From an uncultured Acidobacteriia bacterium (GTDB lineage Bacteria; Acidobacteriota; Terriglobia; Bryobacterales; Bryobacteraceae), in assembly GCA_903907865.1 (NCBI GenBank), contig CAIVPR010000008.1:21542-85541 (forward strand): a stretch of 64,000 nt of DNA, written 5' to 3'. Made by a program: the position numbers and the translations under genes. The notes under the pieces were generated by a model, which saw only the letters and a program-made list of their open reading frames with translations, searched no databases and had not been told where the DNA came from. Shown here one piece after another: positions 25,830 to 34,713 of the stretch (positions are counted from its first letter, which is position 1; every line of letters starts with the position of its first letter).

Positions 25830-26075
25830 TCAGATCGCCTCGCGACCGACGGGCTGGTCGTTCAACCACGCTGCGTCCTCGCCAGACATGGGTGCAGACG
25901 GATCGCACTGCGCCACGAGTTCTTCAAGCGAGTATCGGACGCGACCGGTCCGTGCCCCCCGCCGTGGAACCGTGGTTGCCAGTTGTCCAAGCCACGCTTC
26001 CAAGGTGAGCCCTTCCGCGGCAGCCTTGGCGGCGAGTGCTGCAACTTGGAAGTCGGGAAGCTGGATTGCTGTCAT
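25830..26075 (-). CDS. Antitoxin of the MazF-like toxin
   Basis: This 81-residue protein reads IQLPDFQVAALAAKAAAEGL and TLEAWLGQLATTV, a short ribbon-helix-helix-like DNA-binding region. The tail LEELVAQCDPSAPMSGEDAA then AWLNDQPVGREAI is typical of antitoxins preceding MazF/PemK genes. GAGAGGAAC lies before the ATG. It is placed 3 bases upstream of the toxin gene, so the two should be co-expressed and autoregulated. Confidence 0.85.
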   Translation of the reverse strand: MTAIQLPDFQVAALAAKAAAEGLTLEAWLGQLATTVPRRGARTGRVRYSLEELVAQCDPSAPMSGEDAAWLNDQPVGREAI

Positions 26076-26120
26076 TGGGCTGTTCCTCTCACTATGGTAT
26101 CGAAAATGGATCGTGGGTTG

Positions 26121-26228
26121 CTATCGGAAGCCGACCGCGTACCCACCGATCAGCAGGTACTCAGCCCCGTTGGAGTTCAGCAACTTCAAGAACTCTTTGA
26201 AGTCTCCCGCTAGATGCGGAATCGCCAT
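26121..26228 (-). pseudogene. Truncated nucleotidyltransferase (antitoxin-like) gene
   Basis: A 35-residue frame, AIPHLAGDFKEFLKLL then NSNGAEYLLIGGYAVGFR and a stop, matches the first 35 residues of a common family of small nucleotidyltransferases, where GGYAV is followed by a GD(M/L)D catalytic pair. Everything after the first helix-strand unit is missing, and the MazEF-like pair begins 45 bases later. The most likely history is replacement of the rest by that pair. Confidence 0.6.
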
Positions 26229-26391
26229 AGAATGTCCTCCGGAGCAACTCGATCCCCTGGAACCGCTCCGCTGCGGAACGCTGCAGCCACCACCCGACAG
26301 AGTCGTCCGGCTCGTCGAGGCCCACCACCGAGAAGTGGGAACGGTCAACTTTGAGCCCGTCTGCAGGATCGAAGACCACTTGAGGTTCCAT
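26161..26391 (-). CDS. Small protein paired with the truncated nucleotidyltransferase
   Basis: This 76-residue frame contains VVGLDEPDDSVGWWLQRSAA and ERFQGIELLRRTFYGDSA, then RLQRVLEVAE. This pattern is seen in short proteins encoded directly before nucleotidyltransferase genes (the D..YW...P.ERL..LE.LR...YG block). It overlaps the start of the truncated partner by 68 bases in another frame, so its true end may differ. It may be a remnant whose partner has been lost; function unknown. Confidence 0.5.
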   Translation of the reverse strand: MEPQVVFDPADGLKVDRSHFSVVGLDEPDDSVGWWLQRSAAERFQGIELLRRTFYGDSASSGRLQRVLEVAELQRG

Positions 26392-26435
26392 GCGTCGATG
26401 TTAACACCGAGCTGGTCCGATAATGGTCATGACCC

Positions 26436-27473
26436 ATGGAATACAAACCCCTCGGCAACACCGGCCTCCTCGTCTCCACCCTCTGCCTCGGCACCATGAC
26501 CTTCAGCGGCGGCGACGGATTCTATAGAATGATGGGCTCGGTCGACCAGGCCGGTGCCGACGATCTCGTCAAAGCCTCGCTCGACGCCGGCATCAACTTC
26601 TTTGACACCGCCGACATCTACTCCGAGGGCCACAGCGAGCGTATGCTCGGCCAGGCCTTCCGCAACCTCGGCGTCGTACGCAAGGACGTCGTCATCGCCA
26701 CCAAGGTATTCGGCCGCCCAGGGCCGGGGCGCAACGACGTGGGCGCGTCTCGCGGCCACATCATGGACGCCGTCGAGGCCAGCCTCCGCCGACTCGAAAC
26801 CGACCATATCGACCTCTACCAGATCCACGGCAACGACTCCCTCACCCCGCTTGAGGAAACCCTGCGCGCACTCGACACGCTGGTCTCCCAAGGCAAAGTC
26901 CGCTACATCGGCTGCTCCAACTGGCAGGCGTGGCGGATCGCCAAGGCCCTCGGCATCTCCGAAATGAAGGGTCTGGCGAAGTTCGACACCCTGCAGGCGT
27001 ACTATTCCATCGCCGGGCGCGACTTGGAGCGCGAGATAGTGCCCCTGCTGGAGTCCGAAAAGACAGGTCTGCTGGTCTGGAGCCCTCTCGCCGGCGGCCT
27101 GCTTTCGGGCAAGTTCTCGCGCGACAACCAGACACCCGCGGATTCGCGCCGGTCGTCGTTCGACTTCCCGCTCGTCGACAAGGAGCGCACGTGGAAGATC
27201 CTCGACGTGATGGCCCCCATCGCCGAGGCTCACGGCTGCACCGCAGCCCGGGTCGCGCTGGCGTGGCTGCTGGCGAAACCGGTCGTGACGTCGGTCATCA
27301 TCGGGGCCAAACGCCGCGACCAGTTGGAGGACAATCTGGCCGCGGTCGAGCTGAAACTGTCGGCGGAAGAGATGGCGCAGCTGGATGCTGTCAGCGCCCT
27401 GCCCCCCGAGTATCCAGGATGGATGTTGAAAGTCCAAGACGCCAACCGGCTGAAATCCGTACCGAGGGTATAA
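26436..27473 (+). CDS. Aldo/keto reductase
   Basis: This 345-residue NADPH-dependent TIM-barrel enzyme has the catalytic tetrad: Asp and Tyr in FFDTADIYSEGHSERMLG, Lys in VIATKVFG and His in DLYQIHGNDSL. NADP-binding elements follow late (VVTSVIIGAKRRDQLEDNL). It is close to the YajO/YdjG-type group and should reduce aldehydes or ketones, or act on sugars. The ATG at 26436 gives the standard MEYKPLGNTGLLVSTLCLG start. It is 10 bases upstream of the dipeptidase gene, so probably co-transcribed. Confidence 0.94.
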   Translation: MEYKPLGNTGLLVSTLCLGTMTFSGGDGFYRMMGSVDQAGADDLVKASLDAGINFFDTADIYSEGHSERMLGQAFRNLGVVRKDVVIATKVFGRPGPGRNDVGASRGHIMDAVEASLRRLETDHIDLYQIHGNDSLTPLEETLRALDTLVSQGKVRYIGCSNWQAWRIAKALGISEMKGLAKFDTLQAYYSIAGRDLEREIVPLLESEKTGLLVWSPLAGGLLSGKFSRDNQTPADSRRSSFDFPLVDKERTWKILDVMAPIAEAHGCTAARVALAWLLAKPVVTSVIIGAKRRDQLEDNLAAVELKLSAEEMAQLDAVSALPPEYPGWMLKVQDANRLKSVPRV

Positions 27474-27483
27474 TTCAGCAATC

Positions 27484-28674
27484 ATGCGGACCACGCCCAT
27501 CCTGCTCCTGATTGCGATTTCGCTGGCGGCCCAGTCGAAGTCGGACCCGGCCCGGGTCGCCCGAGTCCTGAGCCAAGCCGTCGTGGTCGACCTGCACGAC
27601 GACACCACCCAAATGATCACCGACGAGGCCTACAACCTCGCCGAGCAGCACGACTTTGGCCAAATCGACATCCCGCGCATGAAGGTTGGCCACGTAGCGG
27701 GGCTGTTCCTCTCGATTTGGACCGACACGGTGGCATTCACGCCGTCCGAGGCCGTCCACCGCACCCTGCTGCAAATCGATTCGGTGCGGCGCGAGATCGC
27801 CCGGCATCCAGCGGAACTGGAGTTGGCCACCACCGCCGACCAGATCGTGGCCGCGCGCCAGCACGGGCACATTGCGATGTTAATGGGCGTGGAAGGGGGC
27901 CATGCCATCGACTCGGACTTGGCGATCCTCCGCACCTACTACCAGTTGGGCGCGCGCTACATGACGCTGACCCACACCAACCACACCCCGTGGGCCGACA
28001 CATCCAGCAAGCCGCCGGTCCACAACGGCCTAACTGATTTCGGTCGGCAGGTGGTGCGCGAAATGAACCGTTTGGGCATGATGGTGGACATCTCGCACGT
28101 CTCCGACAAGACCTTCTACGACGTGCTGGCGACGTCGGCGGCCCCGGTGATTGCCAGCCACTCCTCGTGCAGGGCCTTGGCAAACGCGCCCCGCAACATG
28201 ACGGACGACATGCTCCGCGCCATCGCGGCCAAGAACGGCGTGGTCCATATCAACTTCTACGAGGCGTTTCTCGACGGGAACTACGCTTCGCGGCTAAAGG
28301 GGCTCACGGCGGAGGCCGCCGAACAGGCCGCCATCGACAAGAAGACGCCGAAGTTCGGCGACCGGAGCAATTACGGCCCGGAATCGCGCAAGGTCAACGC
28401 GAAGATTATCGCCAAGCTGGGGCGGGTTCCACTTTCGAAGCTGCTGGACCACTTCGAGCACGCCGTGAAGGTGGCGGGCATCGACCACGTGGGCCTGGGT
28501 TCCGACTTCGACGGCGTCGAGGACGCGCTTCCCCAAGGCATGGAGGATATTTCGAAGTTTCCGAATCTGGTGGCGGGGCTGATGGACCGTGGTTTTTCGG
28601 ACGCAGATATCGTCAAGATTCTGGGTGGGAACACCTTGCGGGTGATGCGGGACGTGGAGAAGGCGGCCAAGTAG
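27484..28674 (+). CDS. Membrane dipeptidase (M19, renal dipeptidase family)
   Basis: This 396-residue exported zinc enzyme has a short signal peptide (TTPILLLIAISLAAQ) and the metal-binding H38-D-D40 in VVDLHDDTTQ. The bridging Glu follows in MGVEGGHAID, then the His-containing MVDISHVSDKTFYDV and VIASHSSCRALANAPRNM, and the last Asp in LGSDFDGVEDALP. Family members cleave dipeptides, including D-amino-acid ones, and can open beta-lactams. It is likely periplasmic. It follows the aldo/keto reductase by 10 bases. Confidence 0.95.
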   Translation: MRTTPILLLIAISLAAQSKSDPARVARVLSQAVVVDLHDDTTQMITDEAYNLAEQHDFGQIDIPRMKVGHVAGLFLSIWTDTVAFTPSEAVHRTLLQIDSVRREIARHPAELELATTADQIVAARQHGHIAMLMGVEGGHAIDSDLAILRTYYQLGARYMTLTHTNHTPWADTSSKPPVHNGLTDFGRQVVREMNRLGMMVDISHVSDKTFYDVLATSAAPVIASHSSCRALANAPRNMTDDMLRAIAAKNGVVHINFYEAFLDGNYASRLKGLTAEAAEQAAIDKKTPKFGDRSNYGPESRKVNAKIIAKLGRVPLSKLLDHFEHAVKVAGIDHVGLGSDFDGVEDALPQGMEDISKFPNLVAGLMDRGFSDADIVKILGGNTLRVMRDVEKAAK

Positions 28675-28734
28675 CCGAGGCCTAATCGCGGAGTTCATCC
28701 TAGAAACGGCAGCTGACCCTGCCGCGACGCATTT

Positions 28735-28787
28735 TCGGTTCCCCGAACAAACGCTCCCTCGCGGTCGCGGCTCGGCTGAATCAACAT
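28735..28787. repeat. Interspersed repeat, copy A (half element)
   Basis: This 53-base stretch recurs at 38756-38808 with only two differences, 10 kb away. The core is CGAACAAACGCTCCCTCGCG. This copy lacks the inverted second arm found in copy B. It lies in the 200-base gap between the dipeptidase and PD40 genes (convergent ends), where nothing else was found. Confidence 0.7.
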
Positions 28788-28874
28788 CACCCAAACGGTG
28801 AGCGGACGATCGGCGCGAGACCCTTGAAAACAAAGGGGCTGTTTTCCTCTGAAGCGCTGCGTCCAAACTCGCAC

Positions 28875-30659
28875 CTACTTCTTCGTCGGCAACTCCGGCA
28901 CCCAACCCGGACTCGCATCCTCCCACTTGTTGTCCGTCAACTGCCGCACGTCGCTGCCATCGGCCCGCATGGCGAAGATCTCCCCGTAGGGCTGCGGGAC
29001 CCCGTCATAGAGCGCCATCTCATCCTTGAAGCCCTTCCGCCCGCTGCTGAACACGATCCATTCACCGTCGTTGGACCAGACCGAATGCGCGTCGCTGCGG
29101 GTGCCGGTGGTCAGGCGCTTCAGGCCCGTCCCGTCCGGGTGGATGGTGAACAGCTTGAACAACCCCTCGCGGTCGCTGGTGAACATGATCTCCCCCTTGG
29201 GCGACCATTGCGGGAAGTTGTCATAGTGCGATCCGTCGGTCAACTCGAACACATTGCCGTCGGCCAATGTCAGGATCGCCAACTGTTTGCCGCGTTTGTA
29301 CACCAAGCGCTTGCCGTCCGGCGACCAGCTCGGAAACCCGTTGTTCACCCCGTCGTCCGCCACCACCCGGAACCCCGACCCGTCGGGCTGGATCAAGGCG
29401 ATCTGCGAGGCTGGACGGCCCGGCGCGCGGAAGTACTTGCCCACGCAGAACGCGATCACATCCCCCACGGGCGACCAGACGGAATCGAAGGCGCTGTAGC
29501 CGTCCTTGTGGAAGAGCGTCGACTCACCGCTACCATCGGCGTTCATGATCTGGATGCTGGTGTCGCTGGTACCGGTCCCGTTGTTGCCGTACTTGCTGTA
29601 AAGGAGCTTGCGGCCGTCGGGTGAGAAGGCCGGGAAGGGCTCGCTGAGCGTCAACTCGAAGTCGGGGTCCAGGCTGGCGGTGGGAATCAGATGTTCGGTC
29701 GACGCGGGGTTCAGGACCCGTTCGTAGACCACCTGCTTGCCGTCCGTGGACCAGCTCGGATGCCGGATCAACCCCTTGACCACGGTGTTCACGGTGCGGT
29801 CGGGATTCCAAATGTTGAGACCCGCCCTGGGCCCGGTGCCGCGGATCACGTATCCCAGCCGCCCCTCCGGCAGCCATTGCGGCGAGATCTTCGTCTCGTT
29901 GGAGGCGCTCATCATCTTGCGCTCACCGGTTTTCACGTCGACCGAGGCCAACTCCGTCCGGGAGCCCGCGGACTTCGCGAGGTACGCGCCCAATTCGTCG
30001 GTCTCATAGAAGAGGATCTTCGTGCCGTCGGGCGACCATGCCGGACTTCCCGCCACCCCGCCCGTGCGCGTCAACCGCCGCAGGCCGGTCCCATCGGGAT
30101 GGACCATGTAGATCCCGGTCGATTGCAGTAGTTCCCACTGTTCCGGGCGGACCGACTCCGGCGCGTCGCGGTCCGAGGAGAACGCAATCCAGCGTCCGTC
30201 GGGCGACCATGCGGGGCGGAAGTTGCCCGCCGCGCCCTTGGTCAGGTTGCGGTACTTCTTGGTTGCCAGGTCGAGGAGCCAGATGTTGGCGAAGCCGCCC
30301 TCGCGCGTCGAGACAAAGGCGAGGGTCTTGCCGTCGGGGGAAAGCGTGCCTTGGTCGTCAAAGGCAGGGCTGTCGGTGAGTTGTTCGAGACCCGCACCGT
30401 CGGGATGCACGCGGTAGATGTCGGACTGGCCGCCCTTCTCCGAAGTGAAGACGGCCCAGCGCCCGTCGGCCGAGAGTGTGGGCGAGTACTCGCTTTCCTG
30501 GTGCTTGGTGAGGGCGCGTTCGTTAGCTCCGTTGCCGTCCGCCACGAAGAGCGCGATCTCCGGTGACCGGAAGCGGTTGAGGAGGACGTGGTGTTTCGCG
30601 CCCGGGGCCGGAAAAACCAAGACCAGGGCGACAAGCAGGATGCGGACGGGGATTCTCAT
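28875..30659 (-). CDS. Exported PD40/TolB-like beta-propeller protein
   Basis: This 594-residue protein has a signal peptide (VRILLVALVLVFPAPGA). It is built of about ten repeats of the PD40/WD40-like form SPDGRWIAFSSDR, each introduced by DGTGLRRLT- or DGSG-type turns. The two TolB-like propellers probably face the periplasm. No catalytic domain (such as a peptidase S9) follows, so it is likely a binding or scaffold protein rather than an enzyme. Acidobacterial genomes carry many such proteins. It stands alone; the ATG at 30659 starts the signal peptide. Confidence 0.88.
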   Translation of the reverse strand: MRIPVRILLVALVLVFPAPGAKHHVLLNRFRSPEIALFVADGNGANERALTKHQESEYSPTLSADGRWAVFTSEKGGQSDIYRVHPDGAGLEQLTDSPAFDDQGTLSPDGKTLAFVSTREGGFANIWLLDLATKKYRNLTKGAAGNFRPAWSPDGRWIAFSSDRDAPESVRPEQWELLQSTGIYMVHPDGTGLRRLTRTGGVAGSPAWSPDGTKILFYETDELGAYLAKSAGSRTELASVDVKTGERKMMSASNETKISPQWLPEGRLGYVIRGTGPRAGLNIWNPDRTVNTVVKGLIRHPSWSTDGKQVVYERVLNPASTEHLIPTASLDPDFELTLSEPFPAFSPDGRKLLYSKYGNNGTGTSDTSIQIMNADGSGESTLFHKDGYSAFDSVWSPVGDVIAFCVGKYFRAPGRPASQIALIQPDGSGFRVVADDGVNNGFPSWSPDGKRLVYKRGKQLAILTLADGNVFELTDGSHYDNFPQWSPKGEIMFTSDREGLFKLFTIHPDGTGLKRLTTGTRSDAHSVWSNDGEWIVFSSGRKGFKDEMALYDGVPQPYGEIFAMRADGSDVRQLTDNKWEDASPGWVPELPTKK

Positions 30660-30682
30660 GTCCGCTGCATGATATCAAAAAA

Positions 30683-30714
30683 CGAAAGGGGGTGGCCGAA
30701 GCCACCCCCTTTCG
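30683..30714 (-). terminator. Intrinsic terminator of the thioester-domain gene
   Basis: A perfect 14-base-pair stem (arms 30683-30696 and 30701-30714, loop CGAA) is followed on the minus strand by six T residues. It sits 20 bases after the stop of the 777-residue surface protein gene. Confidence 0.85.
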
Positions 30715-30733
30715 GTCAAACAACCTGCGGGAT

Positions 30734-33067
30734 TTAGTACTTGCCGCAGTCCTTCCAGCCAGCGCGGGTGGCATCGATCGTGACGGTCGCCTTGGCGGTG
30801 GCCTTCACAACCGTGGTACCAACCTTTACCGTCGCGGTCGCCGTGTTGGTGGCCGTCGAGCTGGTCGGGCTGAGCGAGCGGGCATCACAACCCCACCACT
30901 TGGCCGGGTAGTTGTGGATGACCGGGATCTTCACGCCGCCGAAGCCGTTGCTACCGCAAACCGAGGTGTCAACCGTGACCTTGTAGGCGTGGTCGAAATC
31001 CCAACCCTTGTCCGAGGTGGAGGGCGAGTTGTTGGTCTGCGTGTGGTACTTGGTCTGGCAGTTCAGATTGTTCGACAGGCTGGTGTCGACCTTCAGGACC
31101 TTGGTCTTGTCGCCGGTGTACACGCCGCCGCCGCCACCGGTCACGCCCAGCGTCCCATAGCCGGAGTGGAACTTCGAGCTAGGGCTGACATAGTCGCAAC
31201 GGAAGCCCAGCTTCGTCGAGCCTGTCTTGTCGAGGATCTGGAAGTCGGCGCTGTCGTTGCTGGCCGTGTCGCTGAAGCGGTGGCCGCCCCAGCCCCAATC
31301 GGAAGCCGAGTTGCTGCCGTAGGTGTTGTCGGTCTGCGAGCGGTCCTCGTGGTATTCGAAGTACAGCTTGCCGTTGCCCGCGTCCTTGCAGATCAGCGTG
31401 CCGCCGGGGAGCTGCTTGGAGCCGTCGTCATGGCCGTCGTCACGATCATCGTCGTTGCCCCAGCCATTCCAGTTCCAGTTGATACCCCAGTCGTTGGTTT
31501 GCGTGGCTGCTTCCTTCACCGGCGGGTAGATGGTGGCCGTGAGGGTCGTCGAAGCACCCGGAGCGAGGCTGGCGATGGTGCCGACAGTGAAGTCGTCCTT
31601 GGCGATGGTCGGGGTGGCATTGTCGTCAACCACCACGATGTTCGTGAGGGCAACGGTGCCGGTGTTCTTCACAACGTAGGTGTAGGTGACCTTCTGGAAG
31701 GGGTTAACCTTGGTCGGGAAGGCCGTCTTGGTCATCGAAAGGCTCGGGGTACCGGTCGTACCGCCGCCGCCGCCCTGGCCGCTCGTCGTGGGGCAGGTAA
31801 CTTCGAGGATGATGTTTTGCAACTGGGTGGACGAGACACTGGAATTGGCGGCCAGCGGGGAGGCGCTGAAGGCGTAGTAGATCCCGATCACGCCGCCAGC
31901 GGGCGGGCAGTAGGTGGGATTCAACTTGGCGGTTGCCGCCAAAGCGAGGGCGGTGGCAGACGGGGTGGCCGCGGTCTGGCCGGTAATGACAAGCCAGATG
32001 GCGTCCTGCACATCCTGCACCGTGCCGGCCTTGTTATTGAGGATGTAGTTCACCATGTTCCAAGTGTTGCCTGCGACCACGGGGCTGTACAGCGAGGCGA
32101 AGTTGGCCGCGTAGGTGGAGTACACAGGCGAACCCGGAATGCCATTGCCCTGCAGCGAAGAGTTGTACCAACCACCGCACCATGCCGGATAGGCCTGATT
32201 GGCGATGCTGAAGCCCGTCCCGACACCGGTCAGGGTGTAGGCGAAGTAGCCGTTGCCCGTCGCCTTGGCGTCGTCGGTGCTGGCGTTGAAGTTGGTCGAT
32301 TCGAGGCTGAAGGCCGCGTTTCCGGTGGGCAACGTGATGCTGCTGACGCAGGTGGTGCAGCCGCCCTGTTGGGTGACGGTAGGAACCGGCACTTCCAGCA
32401 GCAGGCTCTGCAACTGACCCGCCGCAGTGTTCGCGTCGGCGGCCAGCGGATTCGGGCCGAACGCGTAGAACACCGCGAGCACGCCGCCGGCGTTGGGAAT
32501 GTAGGAAGCCCCGCTGGCAACCGCCGCGCTCGCCAAAGCCTGAGCGGTCGTGGAGGCGGGGGCCGCAGTGACGCCGGTCATCACCAGCCAGATAGCGTCC
32601 TGCACGTCCTGCACGGTCCCGTTCTTGTGGTTCAGGATGTAGTTCACCATGTTCATGGTGTTGCCCTTCACGATCGGTCCGTAGCCGGACGGGAAGGTGG
32701 AGGAGTAAGTGTTGTAAACCGGTACGCCCGGAATACCATTGCCCTGGACCGAGGAATTGTGCCACGCACCGCACCATGCCGGGTATGCCTGATTGGCGAT
32801 GCCCAAACCGGCGGCAACATTCTGCAGGGTCACCGCGAAGAAGCCATTGCCTGTTGCAACAGCGTTGTCAGTCGACGCGTTGAAGTTCGTCGCGACCAAG
32901 TTGAACTGGACGTTGCCGGTGGGAACTGTGACTGCGTTGACACAGCCGAGGCACTGGGCTGCGGCTGGAGTCGTGCCCAAGCCTGCCGTGAAGATCAAGG
33001 TGGCAACCGGCAGTGCCAAGGTTGCTATGCGCCGTGTGAATCTGTTCAAGGGTGTTTCCTCTCTCAT
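30734..33067 (-). CDS. Secreted protein with two thioester-like domains and DUF11-type repeat
   Basis: The protein has 777 residues. An N-terminal signal peptide (LALPVATLIFTAGL) is followed by two about 190-residue repeats. Each holds NQAYPAWCG (Cys99, Cys297) and, 57 residues later, VQDAIWLV (Gln156, Gln354). This Cys...QxAIW pairing is the hallmark of the thioester domains of Gram-positive surface adhesins, where the Cys and Gln side chains form an internal thioester that binds host amines (known family). Residues 441-515 are a DUF11-like beta domain. An Asp/Gly/Trp-rich region and a Cys-containing C-terminus follow, with no LPXTG or PEP-CTERM tail. An internal GAGAGGA before a TTG (33049) suggests the true start may be six codons further in. 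Confidence 0.75.
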   Translation of the reverse strand: MREETPLNRFTRRIATLALPVATLIFTAGLGTTPAAAQCLGCVNAVTVPTGNVQFNLVATNFNASTDNAVATGNGFFAVTLQNVAAGLGIANQAYPAWCGAWHNSSVQGNGIPGVPVYNTYSSTFPSGYGPIVKGNTMNMVNYILNHKNGTVQDVQDAIWLVMTGVTAAPASTTAQALASAAVASGASYIPNAGGVLAVFYAFGPNPLAADANTAAGQLQSLLLEVPVPTVTQQGGCTTCVSSITLPTGNAAFSLESTNFNASTDDAKATGNGYFAYTLTGVGTGFSIANQAYPAWCGGWYNSSLQGNGIPGSPVYSTYAANFASLYSPVVAGNTWNMVNYILNNKAGTVQDVQDAIWLVITGQTAATPSATALALAATAKLNPTYCPPAGGVIGIYYAFSASPLAANSSVSSTQLQNIILEVTCPTTSGQGGGGGTTGTPSLSMTKTAFPTKVNPFQKVTYTYVVKNTGTVALTNIVVVDDNATPTIAKDDFTVGTIASLAPGASTTLTATIYPPVKEAATQTNDWGINWNWNGWGNDDDRDDGHDDGSKQLPGGTLICKDAGNGKLYFEYHEDRSQTDNTYGSNSASDWGWGGHRFSDTASNDSADFQILDKTGSTKLGFRCDYVSPSSKFHSGYGTLGVTGGGGGVYTGDKTKVLKVDTSLSNNLNCQTKYHTQTNNSPSTSDKGWDFDHAYKVTVDTSVCGSNGFGGVKIPVIHNYPAKWWGCDARSLSPTSSTATNTATATVKVGTTVVKATAKATVTIDATRAGWKDCGKY

Positions 33068-33418
33068 TTCGGTTCAATTATTCTGCGGTCTAGTTTAGCC
33101 GCTCGCCTCTCGGAATCCGGGTGCGGAATCATCTCCTGACCCGACTTGCCGACGAGGCCTAATGTCTTGAAAACTTTGTCCGACAGGACGATGCTAACAC
33201 CAATGGAGGGTGAAAATATAGACTCCCATCAGTAACCCGTACCAGTACCTGGCAGCGGTTTCGAAGTCGGGAAACACCGGGAAAAGGCGGTGGAAAATAG
33301 GAGCCTTATTGGCGCTGAGACAGGGGGATGAACGTACTGAAAGTACTATTGCCGTTAGGCTCATGGCAAGGGCGCAGGGCGGGAATCAGTCCACGGCAGG
33401 AAGCCATTCCCGGCAATA
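33068..33418. other. Intergenic region upstream of the thioester-domain gene
   Basis: These 350 bases hold no gene that I can support. The part next to 33067 should contain the promoter of the surface-protein gene. A GTACCAGTACC near-palindrome lies at 33239-33249 and resembles two sites upstream of the PEP-CTERM gene. The plus-strand frames here are shadows. Confidence 0.5.
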
Positions 33419-33456
33419 GAAAACGGCCATCCCCGCTTCCGGGGATGGCCGTTTTC
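33419..33456 (-). terminator. Intrinsic terminator of the PEP-CTERM gene
   Basis: A 17-base-pair perfect stem (33419-33435 and 33440-33456, loop CTTC) is followed on the minus strand by TTTTC-type T-rich bases. It begins 25 bases after the stop codon of the PEP-CTERM gene. The plus-strand side is also somewhat T-rich. Confidence 0.75.
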
Positions 33457-33480
33457 GGAGGAGAAGCAAGTTGGAAGATC

Positions 33481-34374
33481 TTACGAGCGGCGACCGTATT
33501 TGGCAGCCAGTGCCGAAAGTGCGCCGAGCGCCAGTAGGATCGAAGAGGGCTCGGGGACCACGGTGCCATTGACACCGCTGATCAGCAAAGTGCTGTCATA
33601 GGTTTTGGCTTGCTGCGCGCCAGTAGTGGGATTGATGCGAGCCAACAACACCTCTAGAGTCAGATTTGCCGTGGTCGAGGCCAAGATGGTACTGGGGAAG
33701 GTGACGTAGAACGTGAACGTGGTGGTCGCGTTCAGGATGCCGATGTCGCCACTGCCACCACTTCCAACGGTGGTGATACCATCGCCAGCGGTCCCCACCG
33801 AGGCGGCCTTCAGAGTGTTCGATGCGCCGCCATTAGCATCCGTGCTGTAAATCTGGGTTCCGGCAGACGCAGCCAAGCCGTTCGCGATGGTTCCGGCACC
33901 GGTAGCCGTTGAAGCCACGTACGCGATCGTATTGCCGACGAAGTTGTTGCCCTCGATGCCATAGGCTTGGTTGGCAGCCGTACCCTGCCTAGTGCTGCCA
34001 TCCTGGATCCAGTAATCGCTCGCCGTGACTCCCCAAAGAGCGCCAGCGACTGCTGACACACTTCCACCACCGGCGGCCAAAGCAGGGCCCGCAACGCCGC
34101 TGACAACTGATCCGGCAGCGTTTGTGATGGTGCCCGTGGAGAGGTAGATTCCGTAGATGCCGCAAAATGGAAGCCCAGCAGCACCGCCGCCAATTGCCGC
34201 CGAGCCGCCGCAGTTGGTGCCAACACTCGACGACACGCCGGTCGTCGTGTTGATGGCACCGGAATAGATCTGGGCCGCCGTGATCGAGAAGACCAAGGTA
34301 TTGGCGCTGGCGGGAATGACGCTGATAAGCGCAATCCCGAACCCGAGGATGACGTTCTTGATTGAAGTGTTCAT
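33481..34374 (-). CDS. PEP-CTERM sorted exported protein
   Basis: This 297-residue protein has a signal peptide (ILGFGIALISVIPASANTL) and ends with the tripartite sorting signal VVPEPSSILLALGALSALAA then KYGRRS: a PEP box, one hydrophobic helix and a basic tail. Such proteins are cleaved and anchored or released by exosortase (known family), usually with exopolysaccharide. The body is rich in Gly, Thr, Ser and Ala with beta-strand character and no known domain. No exosortase gene lies in the window. Two further PEP-CTERM proteins occur at 60418-61880. Confidence 0.9.
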   Translation of the reverse strand: MNTSIKNVILGFGIALISVIPASANTLVFSITAAQIYSGAINTTTGVSSSVGTNCGGSAAIGGGAAGLPFCGIYGIYLSTGTITNAAGSVVSGVAGPALAAGGGSVSAVAGALWGVTASDYWIQDGSTRQGTAANQAYGIEGNNFVGNTIAYVASTATGAGTIANGLAASAGTQIYSTDANGGASNTLKAASVGTAGDGITTVGSGGSGDIGILNATTTFTFYVTFPSTILASTTANLTLEVLLARINPTTGAQQAKTYDSTLLISGVNGTVVPEPSSILLALGALSALAAKYGRRS

Positions 34375-34713
34375 ATTTGGACCGCTTACACCCAGTTCTT
34401 AGACCGGGCTCCTCCGTGATAAATCCGACAAAGCCAGCTTAGCAGATTCCCGAGACTCCTGAAAGCTGCTGGGCTATCCTTGAGTACCGGTACCTCTGAC
34501 GGTGCATACCAAGTTCGCACTAGCCATGAAGCCCGCCCCGGCGCGCTGGTCGGCAAACATTTCCGTGCGCTGAGCCACCGACCGCCGTACTCTAGGGACC
34601 AGAATTTATTATTGCAAAAGCGTGTGAAAAGAATCAAGGATTTCAAAGTCGCCCAACAAGAGTTTTTTCAGCTGGCGACAGGATAAGTACCGGTAGTTAT
34701 ATAACCAGTACCC
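34375..34713. other. Intergenic region with GTACCGGTAC palindromes
   Basis: No gene was found here. The region contains GTACCGGTACC at 34484-34494 and AGTACCGGTA then GTTATATAAC at 34686-34705, the latter a perfect 10-base palindrome, followed by CAGTACC and AGTACTGG. The left half should hold the promoter of the PEP-CTERM gene; the right half follows the stop of the DUF62 gene. Confidence 0.45.

Noticed and set aside
30692..33139. Plus-strand 815-residue frame
   Set aside because: It is exactly opposite the thioester-domain gene, has no domain or signal, and crosses that gene's terminator.
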